A stretch of DNA of 64,000 nucleotides, taken from positions 24,931,967 to 24,995,966 of the forward strand of contig JBANSL010000004.1 in the NCBI GenBank assembly GCA_037127255.1, in the 5' to 3' direction. Shown in pieces: positions 23,116 to 34,930 of this stretch. The position numbers were made by a program, and so were the translations under genes. This DNA comes from Persicaria tinctoria. Its lineage: Eukaryota > Streptophyta > Magnoliopsida > Caryophyllales > Polygonaceae. The first letter of the stretch is position 1. Every line of letters starts with the position of its first letter. The notes below the pieces were generated by a model. That model was not told the origin of the DNA. It worked only from the letters and a program-made list of their open reading frames with translations, and did no database searches.

Positions 23116-26100
23116 ATGTCTTCAGATCCGAAAGGTTTGATTTCGTGTTTTCTGTGTATTAAAGTTTAAATTAGAACGAGTCCTGTTTATGGCTTAGTTT
23201 TTCACGAAAATTAGGAAAATCGCACTTATTCAATCGAATTTAATGTTTATAATCAAGCAGTTATTCAGCCTTACAAGAGCTACCATTGCTATTTCAATTA
23301 CTTTCGCATAATAAATTGAAGTTAATGTGATTAATCCGGAGGCTCAATTTGGGAATTTGAGGATTTGGGAATTTGGGAATCTGTTCGGCATAAACTACGG
23401 TCTCTTACAATATCATTTCTTTAATTATATTTGTAGAAATTGATTGTAAGTGTTCATTCTATAGGTAAACGTCCGCAAAGTGTAAGTGATTCACCTGTTC
23501 TACACAGTCCAAATAGAAATTCGAAGAGATCAAAACGATCTGGGTTAAACCTCCAGTAGTTGATTTATATAGAGATTCACCTCCCTTCAAGGATGAACTG
23601 TCTATTGATACTGAGCCTGGTAAATTCTTCGAAGTAGGGAAGGGTTGTAGATCACTTGAATCCAAAGATTCGCAACCACTTGTAAGAAAAAACAGTAAGA
23701 GAGAAGTGCACCCTGGGATTGATCTTCCTGTTAGCACTGCTGCTGTGGAGACCATTGGAATTGCAAGGTTGGAAATCCATTCACCTAATGAGACGGTTGT
23801 TCAACATGTAAACCCAACTGTGCATATCATAACATCTGATGAGCAAACAGAAACCACAGACATACAACCTATCGAAGAAAACAGGCAGCTGATTGTGAGG
23901 AACGAGAGAAACACTAGACAAAAAAATCTCCCGTCATTGAAATCACGGTCAAGCCCACACTTGCTGGTGTCGTCCTTGAAAAAAAATGAATGCCAAGCAA
24001 AAGAAATTGATTGAAGATATTGGCTTTGGATTTTTGTTCAGCTTGGATATTGTTACCCTACCACTTCTTCTTTCATATTGGTTAGTGGATCAGTTTGACC
24101 CTAACAAGTGTTGCTTGGTGTTGGCTAATGGAGGCGAACTTGAAATTGCAGAAATAGACGTGCATATAACAATGGGATTCCCAATGGGGAAAGTTTTAGT
24201 TGGAAGAAAATCAGCTAAAGAGAATTTCAGTCTTGTGCAAGAGTGGAAAACCACATTTGATGTCCAGGACAATATAACAACAGCTATGGTTATGGAAAAA
24301 TTGATAGCTGACACTGACTGTGGTGATCAATTCCTTCTGAACTTTATTGTTATATTGGACTCTATCTTGGTTGATACACTAGGAAACGGATATGCCAACC
24401 ATAGTTTAATAAGAGTAGTTCCTGAATTGGGTGACCTGAAAGACATAAATTGGTGTGCTCTTGTGTGGAAAGTTTGGTCGATGCAAAGAGAAGCTGGGAA
24501 AAGAACAAGAATGGTCATTTAAGAGGGCCTCTATTATTATTGGTTGTAAGTATTTTTTTCAAACCTTTTCTCTGATGTTAACTTAATTTCTTTACCATGT
24601 CGGTAGTACAAATGTCACCCACCCTAGTTTTATCTACATGTCTACAGTATTCTTTATGTCAGCATTCCCTGCTCCATCGTTATACTGATATATGTTTATC
24701 CCCTTGGTGTGCCAGTTGTTTTACATGGATAGGGTGAAATTATTCACAAGCACAACACTAAGAAGAATGACTCGTTCTTTCCCAGTTTTCGTTGGCATAA
24801 ATAAAAAAATCTTGCGCAAACGAGAAACTGATGATATAAGTACTGGAGGCTTTGGATGTGGCTTAGTCCAGGCTCGCCAAGTTGTTCCTCAACATCAAGA
24901 CGTACCATCTACAGCTTGTCCACACACTACTGCACAAAACGATGAAGGCACCAGTCACCCTGTGGCTCCAGAAAAACAGCCACCCCCAGTTGAGGTTTAT
25001 ATGAATTATTTAAACCAATTCAATGTAATATTAATTAGTACAGTATAGCAATGTTCTGATATTTACTGATGACTTTTTATTCTTATTTTTTATGTGATGT
25101 TATCTTCTAGAGTTGGATAAAGTTGTTTGCTCAAAAGACTTCTGCACTTGCATCTGCTATTTCCGATTTTGCTGAGTGGTCTACGAAAGTCCCGATTGAA
25201 CTACAACACGATGACAAGGTGAAAAGACTTCTACATGGAGCAAACCAGCTTTTAGGGATGGAAAATGTCAATTCTGAGCCTCATACGGCTACGGATGCTG
25301 CTGACACGTCAAATATGAATGACCCTGCAAGCCCATATTTTACCGAATCCCAAGAGAAATTATGGGCAGACCCTGCTTTCTAAGATTGCATTACTCATAT
25401 CGAAATGGCATATCAGAAAAAGCAAAAAATGAAACCAAATATCAAAGTGGACGGGGAATTTTCCTGTGATTTATTTCTAGATGATCCTGTTTTTAAGAAA
25501 GATGAAGGGACATCATTGAACACATCGCTTGAAATGAAGAATTCTAATGAAGCAACCCAGGCTCCCCCAGACAGCCATGGCCAGTCTCCAATACAACAAG
25601 GTGTTGAAGCTACTCCTAATCCCCTACCCACTCAATTTAAAGCTGATACTCCACCAGTAAACCCTTTGGGAGGTACAATAAACTGCATTCCCCCTGATGC
25701 CTTGCCACCAAGGAGGTCGCCACGGGTCAACATAGTTGATGGAAATGTTGCAGAACAACTTAATAACATGAAGAGAGAAGAAGCTACAAGGAGAGCACAT
25801 AAACCTTCTACATCTTTGAGAAGCCCATATTACTTGCGTGTTGTTGACATTACTGATCCTATCTCGGAAATTGAGCGCACTGTTTCAGCCTATTTAGCAA
25901 TGAAAACACCTCACATCATGTAAGTTCATTTTAAATTTAATTTTCTTAATGTATGTTCAGTTACAAGTAAAATATTATTTTCATATAATCCATCTTCAAA
26001 ATGATTGACATTGCAGGGAAATTTTGTTTAAGCACAAGTCTGTTGAAGTTGTTAGAACAGACATGGGTACGCTTGAGGATGAAACCCACTTGTCTAGTGT

Positions 26101-27055
26101 CATTATTGATGCATGGACAGCTATCCTCAATCACAAGGAACAGTATAAAAGTGCTCAATCACCAGGAAGACTGTTTGTCAATATCAACAAAACTGTAATA
26201 TTTTTATAATTTTATCTTTCAATTACACTCCATTGTTAGCCATTATTATAATTGGTCTGTTTTTTTACTAATTTATTCTTGATCCAGTTTAATGTAGAGA
26301 GTGTATCATTAGGAGCTTGTGATGAACAGTTTCAGAGGTTTAACCTCCACATTGATACTGTATTGTCATTGTCACCACACCTTTATTTGAAGGATATAGA
26401 CATGGTACTCCCTTTCAATTAAATGAATAAAGTTCACAAGATCAATCACTAATGTTTATTTGTTTTTTATTATGTTGATTAGATTGTATTTGGGGTTGAA
26501 CGAACAGCAGACTATGTCATGGTTGTCTTCAACTTTAAAAACAAAGTGGTCCAAATTGTTGATGTGACACCATCTTGCACTGATCCAATTAACCCCTTCC
26601 CATCACCCTTTGAATGTTTGGTAAGTTTTACTACTAATATCTAATATTTCTTTCCTTGTCTTATAATTAAAATTACATGATTTATAATTCAATCCATGCA
26701 GGGAGATATGCTGATTGCTTATCTAACAGATAAGGGACTCCGAGCAAAGGCAGAAATAGTGTCAGCTGCACCATCATCAAAAGTCCCCATCACATGGGCT
26801 GGAGAGGAGAAAGTTCAACATTCTGGGGTATGCCTCATGCGTCACATGGAGACCTTCTTTGGGACAGAGAGAGGGTACAAGTGTGGATTGGAAAAGGGAA
26901 ATTTCAAGAATATTTCAAAGCTAGGGGTGAAGTATCTGACAGATATAGTATGTTCAGAGTTAAATGAAGTGAATGCAGATGTTGTGAAGGCAGCAAAATC
27001 CCATGCAAGAATGACTTCAAAAGGAATTCAGGGCCAAAAACTAAATCTTGGTTGA
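23116..27055 (+). pseudogene. ULP1-like gene A of the MULE, probable pseudoprotease
   Basis: Eight exons: 23116-23134 (MSSDPK), 23465-24545, 24716-24994, 25111-25919, 26017-26194, 26288-26404, 26483-26620, 26702-27055. N-terminal basic/low-complexity region; then KQKKLIEDIGFGFL...WLVDQFDP, a block common in plant transposon ULP1 proteins; a proline-rich linker; then a C48-type C-terminus ending in GVCLMRHMETFFG. Where active relatives have His before a hydrophobic VVFN strand, this has ADYVMVVFN; where they have DCG, it has HSG. Both His and Cys therefore look lost, though Asp (VQIVDV) remains. Frameshifts near 23548, 23982 (A-run) and 24470, and an in-frame TAA at 25381. Function unknown; if SUMO-directed, it could bind without cleaving. 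Confidence 0.75.
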
Positions 27056-27719
27056 AGAACCACAACACAATTTCGTGTTTTATTTGCAAACTGTGGAATG
27101 TATTTTGGTGTAGACAGTTATGTACTCTGCTTTTGAACAATTTTCTCGTACCAATTAAGACAGTTGTTGTCCCTGTAGTCAGTTTTCTCGTACCCATTAA
27201 GACATTTGTTGTCCCTGTGCTTTTTTGATGGATAGTATTTGTCAAGATGCATACAACTATAACTGCTTCTAAACAGTTGTGTTTGTTCTTCAATGTGTCA
27301 GCACAATTCTCTGCCCCAGTAATCAAGTGGTCTATGTTATTCAAACAGTTGATTTAGTGATATCCATTCGTTTGTTGTGCAATTATAAACTATTGTTTAG
27401 CAAAACTAAGATGATGTTGAGCAAATTACCAGTAACATAAAAACTTAGTTAAACAGTGTCAGCACTACTTTTACCAAAACAATCCACAAACTAATCAAAT
27501 GTGTCCGCAGTATCACAAGAGATAGACGTAAAACTTCAGTAACACTTTATAATATGAAATATGAGGAAGGAAATTACAAAATAATTATATGATTATTATG
27601 ATATTAATATGTTGCATCATATCATTAGGATGGAACACATAGAAACTAAAATAACAAAAAAAAAAATACATTCAACATATAAATAAGTACCAATGTTATC
27701 ACTTATTAATATAGTAGAA
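27056..27719. other. Spacer between gene A and the coiled-coil gene
   Basis: Contains GTGTCAGCACAATTCTC near 27296, a single GAGCAAAACTAAGATG block at about 27390-27425 and GTGTCAGCACTAC near 27459. These are the same words as in the other MULE spacers. The two flanking genes converge here. No coding signal. Confidence 0.7.
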
Positions 27720-28186
27720 CTACAGTCCTAAGAAGTCATCAATCTTCTTCCTCCTTTCCATTTCTGCATCTAAAACCTCTTTAACACACCCCATGAGATT
27801 GTCCTTTGCATCTTCAAACAACTGTCTTTGATTGCCCAATTCTCTTTCCATCTACATAAAAGATAAAATACAAGACTCAATCACAGTATGGAAAAAAAAT
27901 TTATGGATAAAACTTCAAATATCACCTTTGATAATGCTTCACCATCTTCATCTTTGGATGCAATCCGAATGTGATGTTCAGTTGCTATTATTGATCTTTG
28001 TGATTCCTCATATAATGTGTAATGAGCCACGACGGCTTCCAACAACTCGGCCCTGCGAGCCTCTTTGTTAGTCTCGCATGCTTCATCAACTAGATTCATG
28101 TGATAACCGTGGTAAACAACACCATCAAGCACGTCCATCAATTGATGGAAACTCGTGCAAAACCCGACAGTGTTTCCATAGTTCAT
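27720..28186 (-). CDS. Small coiled-coil protein of the MULE, two exons, intact
   Basis: Exon 1 (28186-27926) starts MNYGNTVGFCTSFHQLMDVL and ends ...DEDGEALSK at a GTGATA donor. Exon 2 (27851-27720) follows a TATGTAG acceptor and reads MERELGNQRQLFEDAK... to ...IDDFLGL and a TAG stop. It encodes 130 residues in phase 0 with no frameshift or stop, unlike its neighbours. It is charged and mostly helical-looking, with heptad-like hydrophobics in both exons, and has no signal peptide or membrane segment. I do not recognise the family. It could be a MULE accessory protein (compare MURB of maize MuDR, to which I see no similarity). It converges with gene A. Confidence 0.6.
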
Positions 28187-28891
28187 CTTTTTAGAGAGGG
28201 ATGTGTTAGCAGTGTGGTTAAAGGATATATATAGGCAATAATTAGACAGTTTTCATCTTGTAACAGTTATTTGTGACAGTTCATTACAGAGTAACTATAA
28301 AAAAAAACTATCAAAACTGTAAAACTATAAACTGAAAACGGATTACAGTTATTTGAGTTACAGTTATCGTTGGTGGACATTAACTAACTCGCGTCAGCAC
28401 TACTTTTGGCCTTATCCACCTAGTGTCATCACAAAAACTTCAAAAACAGAAAACAGCCAAAATTATAAGAATAGTGTCACCAATAGATCCAACTACTCTA
28501 ACCAACAATGTAAACAATGTAACAAAAGACTTTGAACACTTGCCAATTCGTGCAACATCATACACTTGAAAATCACAAAAAGAATACAACCCCAGGGTCT
28601 CAAGTAATTGTACCTAATATCAGTGTCAGCGCTACTTTGGGACTTACCCAACTAGTGTCACACACATAAGCTTCAATATCAGAAAATGTCAAGCCATAAA
28701 CATCAATAGCAGAAACCACCAATATGATCAACTAGTGTCACACCAAATATCCTACTTAAATATCAAAGATTACTATAATTTGAACAGAAATCAGAAAGAA
28801 ATGTTATCAAGGACAAATTTCATTCATAAAATATATTTTAGGTTACATCAGTACCATACAAAATTACATACTGCACTTATATCATATACAG
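28187..28891. other. Spacer with CAG/GTC motif repeats
   Basis: AT-rich, non-coding. It holds GCGTCAGCACTACTTTTGG (near 28391) and GTGTCAGCGCTACTTTGGG (near 28622), each followed by TAGTGTCA[TC]CACA. It probably includes the promoter of the coiled-coil gene, but no clear TATA box is seen. Confidence 0.6.
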
Positions 28892-29526
28892 CTAGAGTTC
28901 TGCTCGGCAAAGAGGACAATTGTTTTGAACTAAAAGCCAAGATCGTAAACAATTTGGATGAAAGTGATGTTGCATGTCTTTTGAAGAACAGGATCTGACT
29001 CCAACATTAGAAGCAGGCATATTGTACATTCTTCATCATCAAGATCAAGGTGATATATCTCCCTTAATCCGTCAACCTCCATAGGCTCTAGAGGTGCTGG
29101 ATGATCTGGTTGGTCAACCTCCATATGCATGTCATCGTTTATGTCGGAGTCATAGCTTGAATCAGACGAAGAGTCATCATAAAAATGTACATTGATGGTG
29201 ATGTTGGGGCAAAGACCATACTCAACAAGATCAGCATCGGCCTCAAACCAACTTCTAGTGTATTCCATTAGAAGCCGATTGGCTACCTGGCTTCTAACCT
29301 CAACAGTTACTCCTGCATCCTGTAGCACTTCGTTGCAGCGGGCTAGACTCATAGGCATACCATTCCAAGTAGACGTATGATAGAATGTTAAGGGAATGTT
29401 GTCAGAGTGGATGGACACAACAAGTAGACTCGGTTCATACCAGTATGACTCAGATGCTGATATTTCAACTTCATAAGTACCAACAATGTAGTCATAATCT
29501 AGTTCATTATAGGTTGGGAATGCCAT
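28892..29526 (-). pseudogene. RING-finger protein gene 1 of the MULE, one frameshift
   Basis: Starts MAFPTYNELDYDY. The first ~130 residues form a globular region shared with gene 2 (WNGMPMS...LQDAGVTVEVRSQVANRLLM). An acidic Ser/Asp linker and a C-terminal RING follow (CTICL...). After KTC near 28976 one base is missing; the other frame gives HHFHPNCLRSWL...CPLCR and a stop at 28894-28892, restoring a C-x2-C...H-x2-H/C...C-x2-C RING-H2 layout. RING-H2 proteins are usually E3 ubiquitin ligases. A 5.1-kb retrotransposon sits just upstream, probably within the 5' leader intron. Confidence 0.75.
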
Positions 29527-29609
29527 TGAAAGAGAGAAAACCTACACACACAAAATCAAAATATACTCATATATTAGACAATCACTTAAAAATAAAACAT
29601 TACATCGAT

Positions 29610-31496
29610 ATTAATAAAATAAGGCAAACCAGATTTCGTCCCTTGCAAATAATTACAAGACCTCCTCCTGATGTAGCAGCGGGAAGTCAGGATCGATCCA
29701 CGAGGAAGGGTGTTAGCGGATCCTAGGCAGCAGAGAAATCTCACGGACAGAAGTCGACCACAGATGTCCTCGATCTCGACTAGGGTTAGTCGACAGAATA
29801 TCGGACAAGTCGAGCACAGTGCAGCAGCAGCTCCCGGCGGTTTTTGGTCGAGATCGAGTAAGCCTTACTCGAGATCGAGTAAGCTTGTCGACGTCGGGTT
29901 GGCTTGGTCGATCACCTGCACACAGAAGCTACAGCGATCTGGATCGAGAATCAGTACTCGATATCGAGGAGTGCAAGTCGATATCGAGGAAGACAGAAAA
30001 CTAAAACGAAATAAAGTAAATACAAATGCTTTGGGATTCGAAAATAAAATGTATGTAAAAGACTTCCAAGATTGGGGTTTGCAACAACAATAGCCAAGCA
30101 TGCATAAGGCAGAAATAAAATAGATAATCATGTGATTTGCATCAAAGGACCAAGCTTTCGCCTTTTCCAACAATTAGACAACTCTTTCAAGAAACCCTAA
30201 TTGTCTCTACTGATTTTATGTTTACAATCCAAGTTGTTAGCATGGACCTCCATTAGATGGGTAATAAACACATAACAAGTAGTAGATGCTCAAAACACGA
30301 TAAAAGTCGGATCTTTACCTCAAACATGCAGGGCTATCGTCGGGCTCGCCCCAACCCTAGAAGTGGGTGGACTACTCGCGCTTCATCGCAACCTCAGACA
30401 TTGATTGATGAAAAGAAACTTGCATTAAATCAAACTGAAGAAAGTACAACCGAACAAAGCCAACTTGCTCTCGCTCCTTTGCTCCACTCGGCCTCACTTT
30501 CTCTCTCTACTACTTTTCCTCCTACTGAAATTGAATTACTAGAAATCAGCCCCATGGGCTTTATTTATAGGCTTCTATTCCTTGCTATTCAAGGATAGAA
30601 ACATCTATCTATATCTAAAACTATATCTAAAAAGCTTAATGATAAATAAAAGCAACAACATAATTAAATCTAAATAAGGGAATTATATCTAAAGTAGGTA
30701 AGTCTCTTCATGTTGATAGATGTTGTCTTCCATAGATAGAACTTGATGGATCTCGGATAGACTCGGCTTTCTTTGGCTCCAAGAAATCCCAATCCGAGTA
30801 GGATTGATCAAAACGCGTTACGCGGCTTCTGGAAGCTTCCTCGATCTCGAGTAAGTCTACTCGATCTCGAGTAGAGGTGACGTCGACTGGGCTGGCTCGG
30901 CGTCTCGGATTGCTGGTCCTCGACAGGCTCGAACATTGGCTCTTGGGCGTCCTCGATCTCGAGTAAGCAACTCGATCTCGAGTTGGGTGGTTCATCGTTC
31001 TGGCCTCCTGGTGTTGTCGAGCAACTCCCCTCGACATCGCTCGGGTGCCGGCTTCTGGGTTCCTCGATCTCGAGTAGGTTTACTCGATCTCGAGTAGAGT
31101 GTAACCCGACATGTCTTCGTCTTCGGCTTCTCGATCAGCTCCTCCTCGACCAGGCACTCCTTGGACATTTTTGGTCGATCTCGAGTACAAGTACTCGATA
31201 TCAAGTAAATCTCTCAACTTTCTGCTCTGTTCTTAAAACGCACTTTCTCGAGTCCTCGTTCGTCGGATTGACGCATATGACCATGCGTTGGAAAGCTCTT
31301 TCCGAGGGCTACAACTCTCATGAAGACATCAAAGCTTGATTCAGAACGAAGAATGCCAAAACTTGTGTAGACCTCCATATATTGCAAATAAGTGTAAACT
31401 ACACAGATTCTGTATTATTCTAACCCAAATGCATGCAATGTATGCAGAAATCGATATAAAAGTAAGTGTAAAACATGGCAAATTAGGCTCACAACA
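29610..31496 (-). repeat. 3' LTR (left, longer copy) with CTCGATCTCGAGTA palindromes
   Basis: Ends CTCACAACA at 31496, the same as the right copy. It carries at least six CTCGATCTCGAGTA-type palindromes between about 30840 and 31200, including pairs separated by about 20 bases. Confidence 0.8.
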
Positions 31497-31536
31497 AACA
31501 CCTCATACTTAAGCTTGCTTGTCCTCAAGCAATAGT
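31497..31536 (-). other. Polypurine tract region
   Basis: The minus strand reads CTATTGCTTGAGGACAAGC followed by a purine-rich AGTATGAGGTGTT directly before the LTR, as in Athila/Tat elements. Confidence 0.75.
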
Positions 31537-32994
31537 TTTAATTGTCATTCAGGAGAAGAATTCAAACTCTCAACATCTTAGATTCATTGTCATATGTCCC
31601 TGCAATCAATTACCATCATCGAAAAGGTACTAGTGTCACAAATCCATGCATGTGCAATTAAAAAGCAACATCTACTCACAAAAGGAGGGTTATGCAAAAA
31701 CAATTCATGTGACAAAGCATTAATAATCAAGAGGACTTTATTTTAACCTCAATAAGGAGTAGATTGGTAAAAGGCTAAAGATGGGCAATTTTTGGCAATG
31801 TGGTGCTAATGATCCGGGGAAATTGAGTATTTCTAAATTGAATTTCCACATTCCTTCTCATAAGATTCATCACCTTCCATAATGCTTTTTTCAATATTAT
31901 GCTTTTACCTCTCTAACCTCAGCACTGCCTTCTCGCGAGTCGCAAACATGGGTGTCATGAATGGCCCTGGATCCTTAGTGCTTTGGACTCCTCGCATGTG
32001 TGTCCCATCTCATTGAACTATTATCTCAGTAAGCAGGGTCGATCTACCTTTATCTCCTGAGGTGATCGGATTTTCTTTCGCTCATTAAATTTTCCATATA
32101 TTTCAAACAATTTCCTACCAAACTCCAATAACGATAATAACACAACAACCATATAATAATCTCCATAATGTAAAATCATTCTCAACATAATCCCCGGATA
32201 GGAAATAAGGTAAAGAATGGGCAATATTTAGATCATTTGGAGCAATATATGAAATAAGGCATATTATGGCTTTTTGTGATGCATAAGCATAGGTAAGGCT
32301 AGGATTATAAACAATATGAGCATTATATGGAAATATAAAGTTCTCCATCATCTTATCATGCAACATGTCAAAAGCAACTTCAAATTTTACCTCATTTCAT
32401 GGTTTTCAATAAAATAATGCACTTTATTGTGACTTCCCTTTACTAGGTAACTTCATGCTATATCTCTAATGAATCCAATTTTGCATCATCGAGTTCAATA
32501 TAAAGCTTCCATGACATTAATCAAAATTTTCAATGCGGGTCATTTTTTCAAACTTTGGAAAACATGCATGTAAGCACATAAATCAATAATGAATTCCAAA
32601 ATAGCCATGTATAAGTAATTTAAGAAATAAACCTTAAAAATGCACACATAATGTCAAATAAAACCAAATATGCGTAAAGTAAGCCCTTCCCCCGCCCCAT
32701 ACTTAAACATTACAATGTCCTCACTGTATAAAAACAAGGGTAAAGAAAGAAACTCACTAGACAGGTGTGCAGATCGTCGGGAATCGAGTCCTATGCTCTG
32801 GGCCGAGTCTGATTTAGTTTACTTCTATCCCCTTGGACCTGAAAAAATGTAGAAGAGAAATACCCACAATAGAAAAACTAAAAGTTCAAAACCAAAAACA
32901 AAGAAAAGCAACAATGTCCAAAAGTCCCAAAAATAAATGTCTATTTACAAGCTCTAGATTTTATAGTCGCTAGGCCGACTTTCTCCATTTAGCT

Positions 32995-33729
32995 TTAGCC
33001 TGACTCATCTTTATCCGGAGGTATAGGTGGATCTGGTGGTTCCTCTGCTGGTGGGAAGCGTGAGATGTCATCCGGGGGCATCATGTGAAGAAGCTTAAAC
33101 CTCCCCGAGTGGACGCTCCATGACTCCACCCATCCATCTTCCTGGGATCCAGCTGGCATGCATAAGGGAATATATAAAGGAAATTTGCATACCTCATAAT
33201 CATACCTCTTTCGCTTCATTGGTTGATTTGTTTGCGCGTCTCCACCACAGCAAAACGGTGGAGTGGGAAGAGATATTTCCACCTCATCGTGCGGAGCTTC
33301 ATGCCACTTTGCGAGGACCCCATACTTGAATATGAACATCGGTTGCTCAAAATCTTCGGGGATAGCCGTCACCTTATAAGGCAAAAGTGACTTTGAAACA
33401 ACATGGGCAACGACGTCCAACTTCTTCTTTTCTGGCTCTTCTTCTTCTTGAGGTTCTTCAAATCGTTTTTCAAAGACAGAGGGCGAAGTTGGAACTGAGA
33501 TAGCGGAAGGACATACCTGGGTATCGACTAGAGATAGAACGATATCGATTGGAGATGGGTCGACATCAACTAGGTGTTGGTCAAGGTCGACCTCTGGTTC
33601 AGATTTTCCTTCTAGCAGGATTGAGGCTTCTGGTGGTGATTTTGACGATTCTTTTAGCTTCCTAAATGCGCGTACTCCCTCAAGCCATGCCTCCTCATCA
33701 ACGATGTATAGCCATCTCAAATATTCCAA
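32995..33729 (-). CDS. Uncharacterised 244-residue ORF inside the Athila/Tat-like element
   Basis: Starts MEYLRWLYIVDEEAW about 120 bases after the primer site and runs 244 residues without a break. N-terminal charged helix, acidic proline-rich middle (QEEEEPEKKK), then a Cys/Trp-containing region (FCCGGDAQTN) and an acidic PPDPPIPPDKDE tail. No zinc knuckle, protease or polymerase motif. The open frame extends upstream in-frame without an ATG (VYKYTQDTLEYF...). It sits where gag normally begins. An intact ORF in an otherwise gutted element is notable, but I do not recognise it. Confidence 0.45.
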   Translation of the reverse strand: MEYLRWLYIVDEEAWLEGVRAFRKLKESSKSPPEASILLEGKSEPEVDLDQHLVDVDPSPIDIVLSLVDTQVCPSAISVPTSPSVFEKRFEEPQEEEEPEKKKLDVVAHVVSKSLLPYKVTAIPEDFEQPMFIFKYGVLAKWHEAPHDEVEISLPTPPFCCGGDAQTNQPMKRKRYDYEVCKFPLYIPLCMPAGSQEDGWVESWSVHSGRFKLLHMMPPDDISRFPPAEEPPDPPIPPDKDESG

Positions 33730-33850
33730 TTCTTTTACATACTGTCTCGCTCTTTCACTTTCGAAATACTCGAGGGTGTCCTGCGTATACTTGTAGACGA
33801 AAACTCAAAGAAAACGTGAGATCTAACTACCTAAGGCGCGAATGATTGCT

Positions 33851-33868
33851 TCCCCGGCAACGGCGCCA
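33851..33868 (-). other. Primer-binding site of the Athila/Tat-like element
   Basis: The plus strand TCCCCGGCAACGGCGCCA is the reverse complement of the TGGCGCCGTTGCCGGGGA primer site, two bases inside the LTR end at 33872. Confidence 0.88.
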
Positions 33869-33871
33869 ATT

Positions 33872-34770
33872 TGTTGATAGGAGGAAATCGATTATGCAAA
33901 ATAGAATGTAAATAAAATAAGGCAAACCAGATTCCATCCCTTGCAAATAATTACAAGACCTCCTCCTAATTTGTTGATATACTCGGCTTCCTTTGGCTCC
34001 AAGGAATCCCAATCCGAGTAGGATAGATCAAAACGCATTACGCGGCTTCTGGAAGCTTCCTCGATCTCGAGTAGAGGTGATGTCGACAGGGCTGGCTCGG
34101 CGTCTCGGGTTGCTGGTCCTCGACAGGCTCGGACATGGGCTCTTGGGCGTCCTCGATCTCGAGTTGGGTGGTTCATCGTTCTGGCCTCCTGGTGTTGTCG
34201 AGCAACTCCCCTCGACATGGCTCGGGTGCCGGCTTCCGGGTTCCTCGATCTCGAGTAGGTTTACTCATACTCGAGTAGAGTGTAACCCGGCATGTCTTCG
34301 TCTTCGGCTTCTCGATCAGCTCCTCCTCGACCAGGCAATCCTTGGACATTTTTGGTCGATCTCGAGTAAAAGTACTCGATATCAAGTAAATCTCTCAGCT
34401 TTCTGCTCTGTTCTTAAAACGCACTTTTCCGAGTCCTCGTTCGTCGGATTGACGCATATGACCATGCGTTAGAAAGCTCTTTCCTAGGGATACAACTCTC
34501 ATGAAGACATCAAAGCTTGATTCAGAATGAAGAATGGTGAAAAATGGTATTTTCTCCAGCTGCACCATTCTTAGCTTCTCCATGAGTTTCCTTAAGCTCC
34601 AAAGTGCGTCCGATTTCTGCGAAATATAGCCAAAACTTGTGTAGACCTCCATATATTGCAAATAAGTGTAAACTACACATATTCTGTATTATTCTAACCC
34701 AAATGCATGCAATGTATGCAGAAATCGATATAAAAGTAAGTGTAAAACATGGCAAATTAGCCTCACAACA
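33872..34770 (-). repeat. 5' LTR (right, internally deleted copy)
   Basis: TG at 33872 to CA at 34770. Compared with the left LTR it lacks about 1.05 kb after ATTACAAGACCTCCTCCT, and it retains about 90 bases near 34540 that the left copy lacks. Several losses fall between repeated CTCGATCTCGAG words. Confidence 0.8.
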
Positions 34771-34930
34771 AAAATGGAAAGGAGTACATACCACAACCGA
34801 AATCGCACCTTGAGAAGAAGAAATCTTAATGAGAACGAGAGAGGATGAAGATGAACAAGTAGAAGGAGATGAAACGACTTGCAGACAATCTGAACACCGT
34901 TTAAGCAACGTATAAATAAGCGCGAAATGG
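34771..34930 (-). promoter_or_regulatory. Likely promoter and leader exon of RING gene 1
   Basis: Minus strand: a TTATTTATACG TATA-like box near 34910, a pyrimidine-rich leader, then TCGGTTGTG followed by a GTATGT donor near 34791. A similar pyrimidine-rich leader lies upstream of RING gene 2. The retrotransposon therefore sits in the first intron. Confidence 0.45.

Larger units (their letters stand above)
29610..34770 (-). mobile_element. Athila/Tat-like LTR retrotransposon, non-autonomous, minus strand
   Basis: LTR-like blocks at 29610-31496 and 33872-34770 flank 2375 bp. On the minus strand the primer site (TGGCGCCGTTGCCGGGGA type) follows the right LTR, and the CATTGCTTGAGGACAAGC...purine tract precedes the left LTR; this is classic Athila/Tat architecture. 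The right LTR lacks about 1.05 kb present in the left. The left copy lacks the terminal ~40 bases of the right, so one end is truncated. No gag-pol remains, only one 244-codon frame. It lies between RING gene 1 and its likely leader exon. Confidence 0.8.

Noticed and set aside
30983..31339. 118-codon frame and its partner at 33993-34472
   Set aside because: They lie in the LTR palindrome region and are open only because of the repeated CTCGATCTCGAG words.
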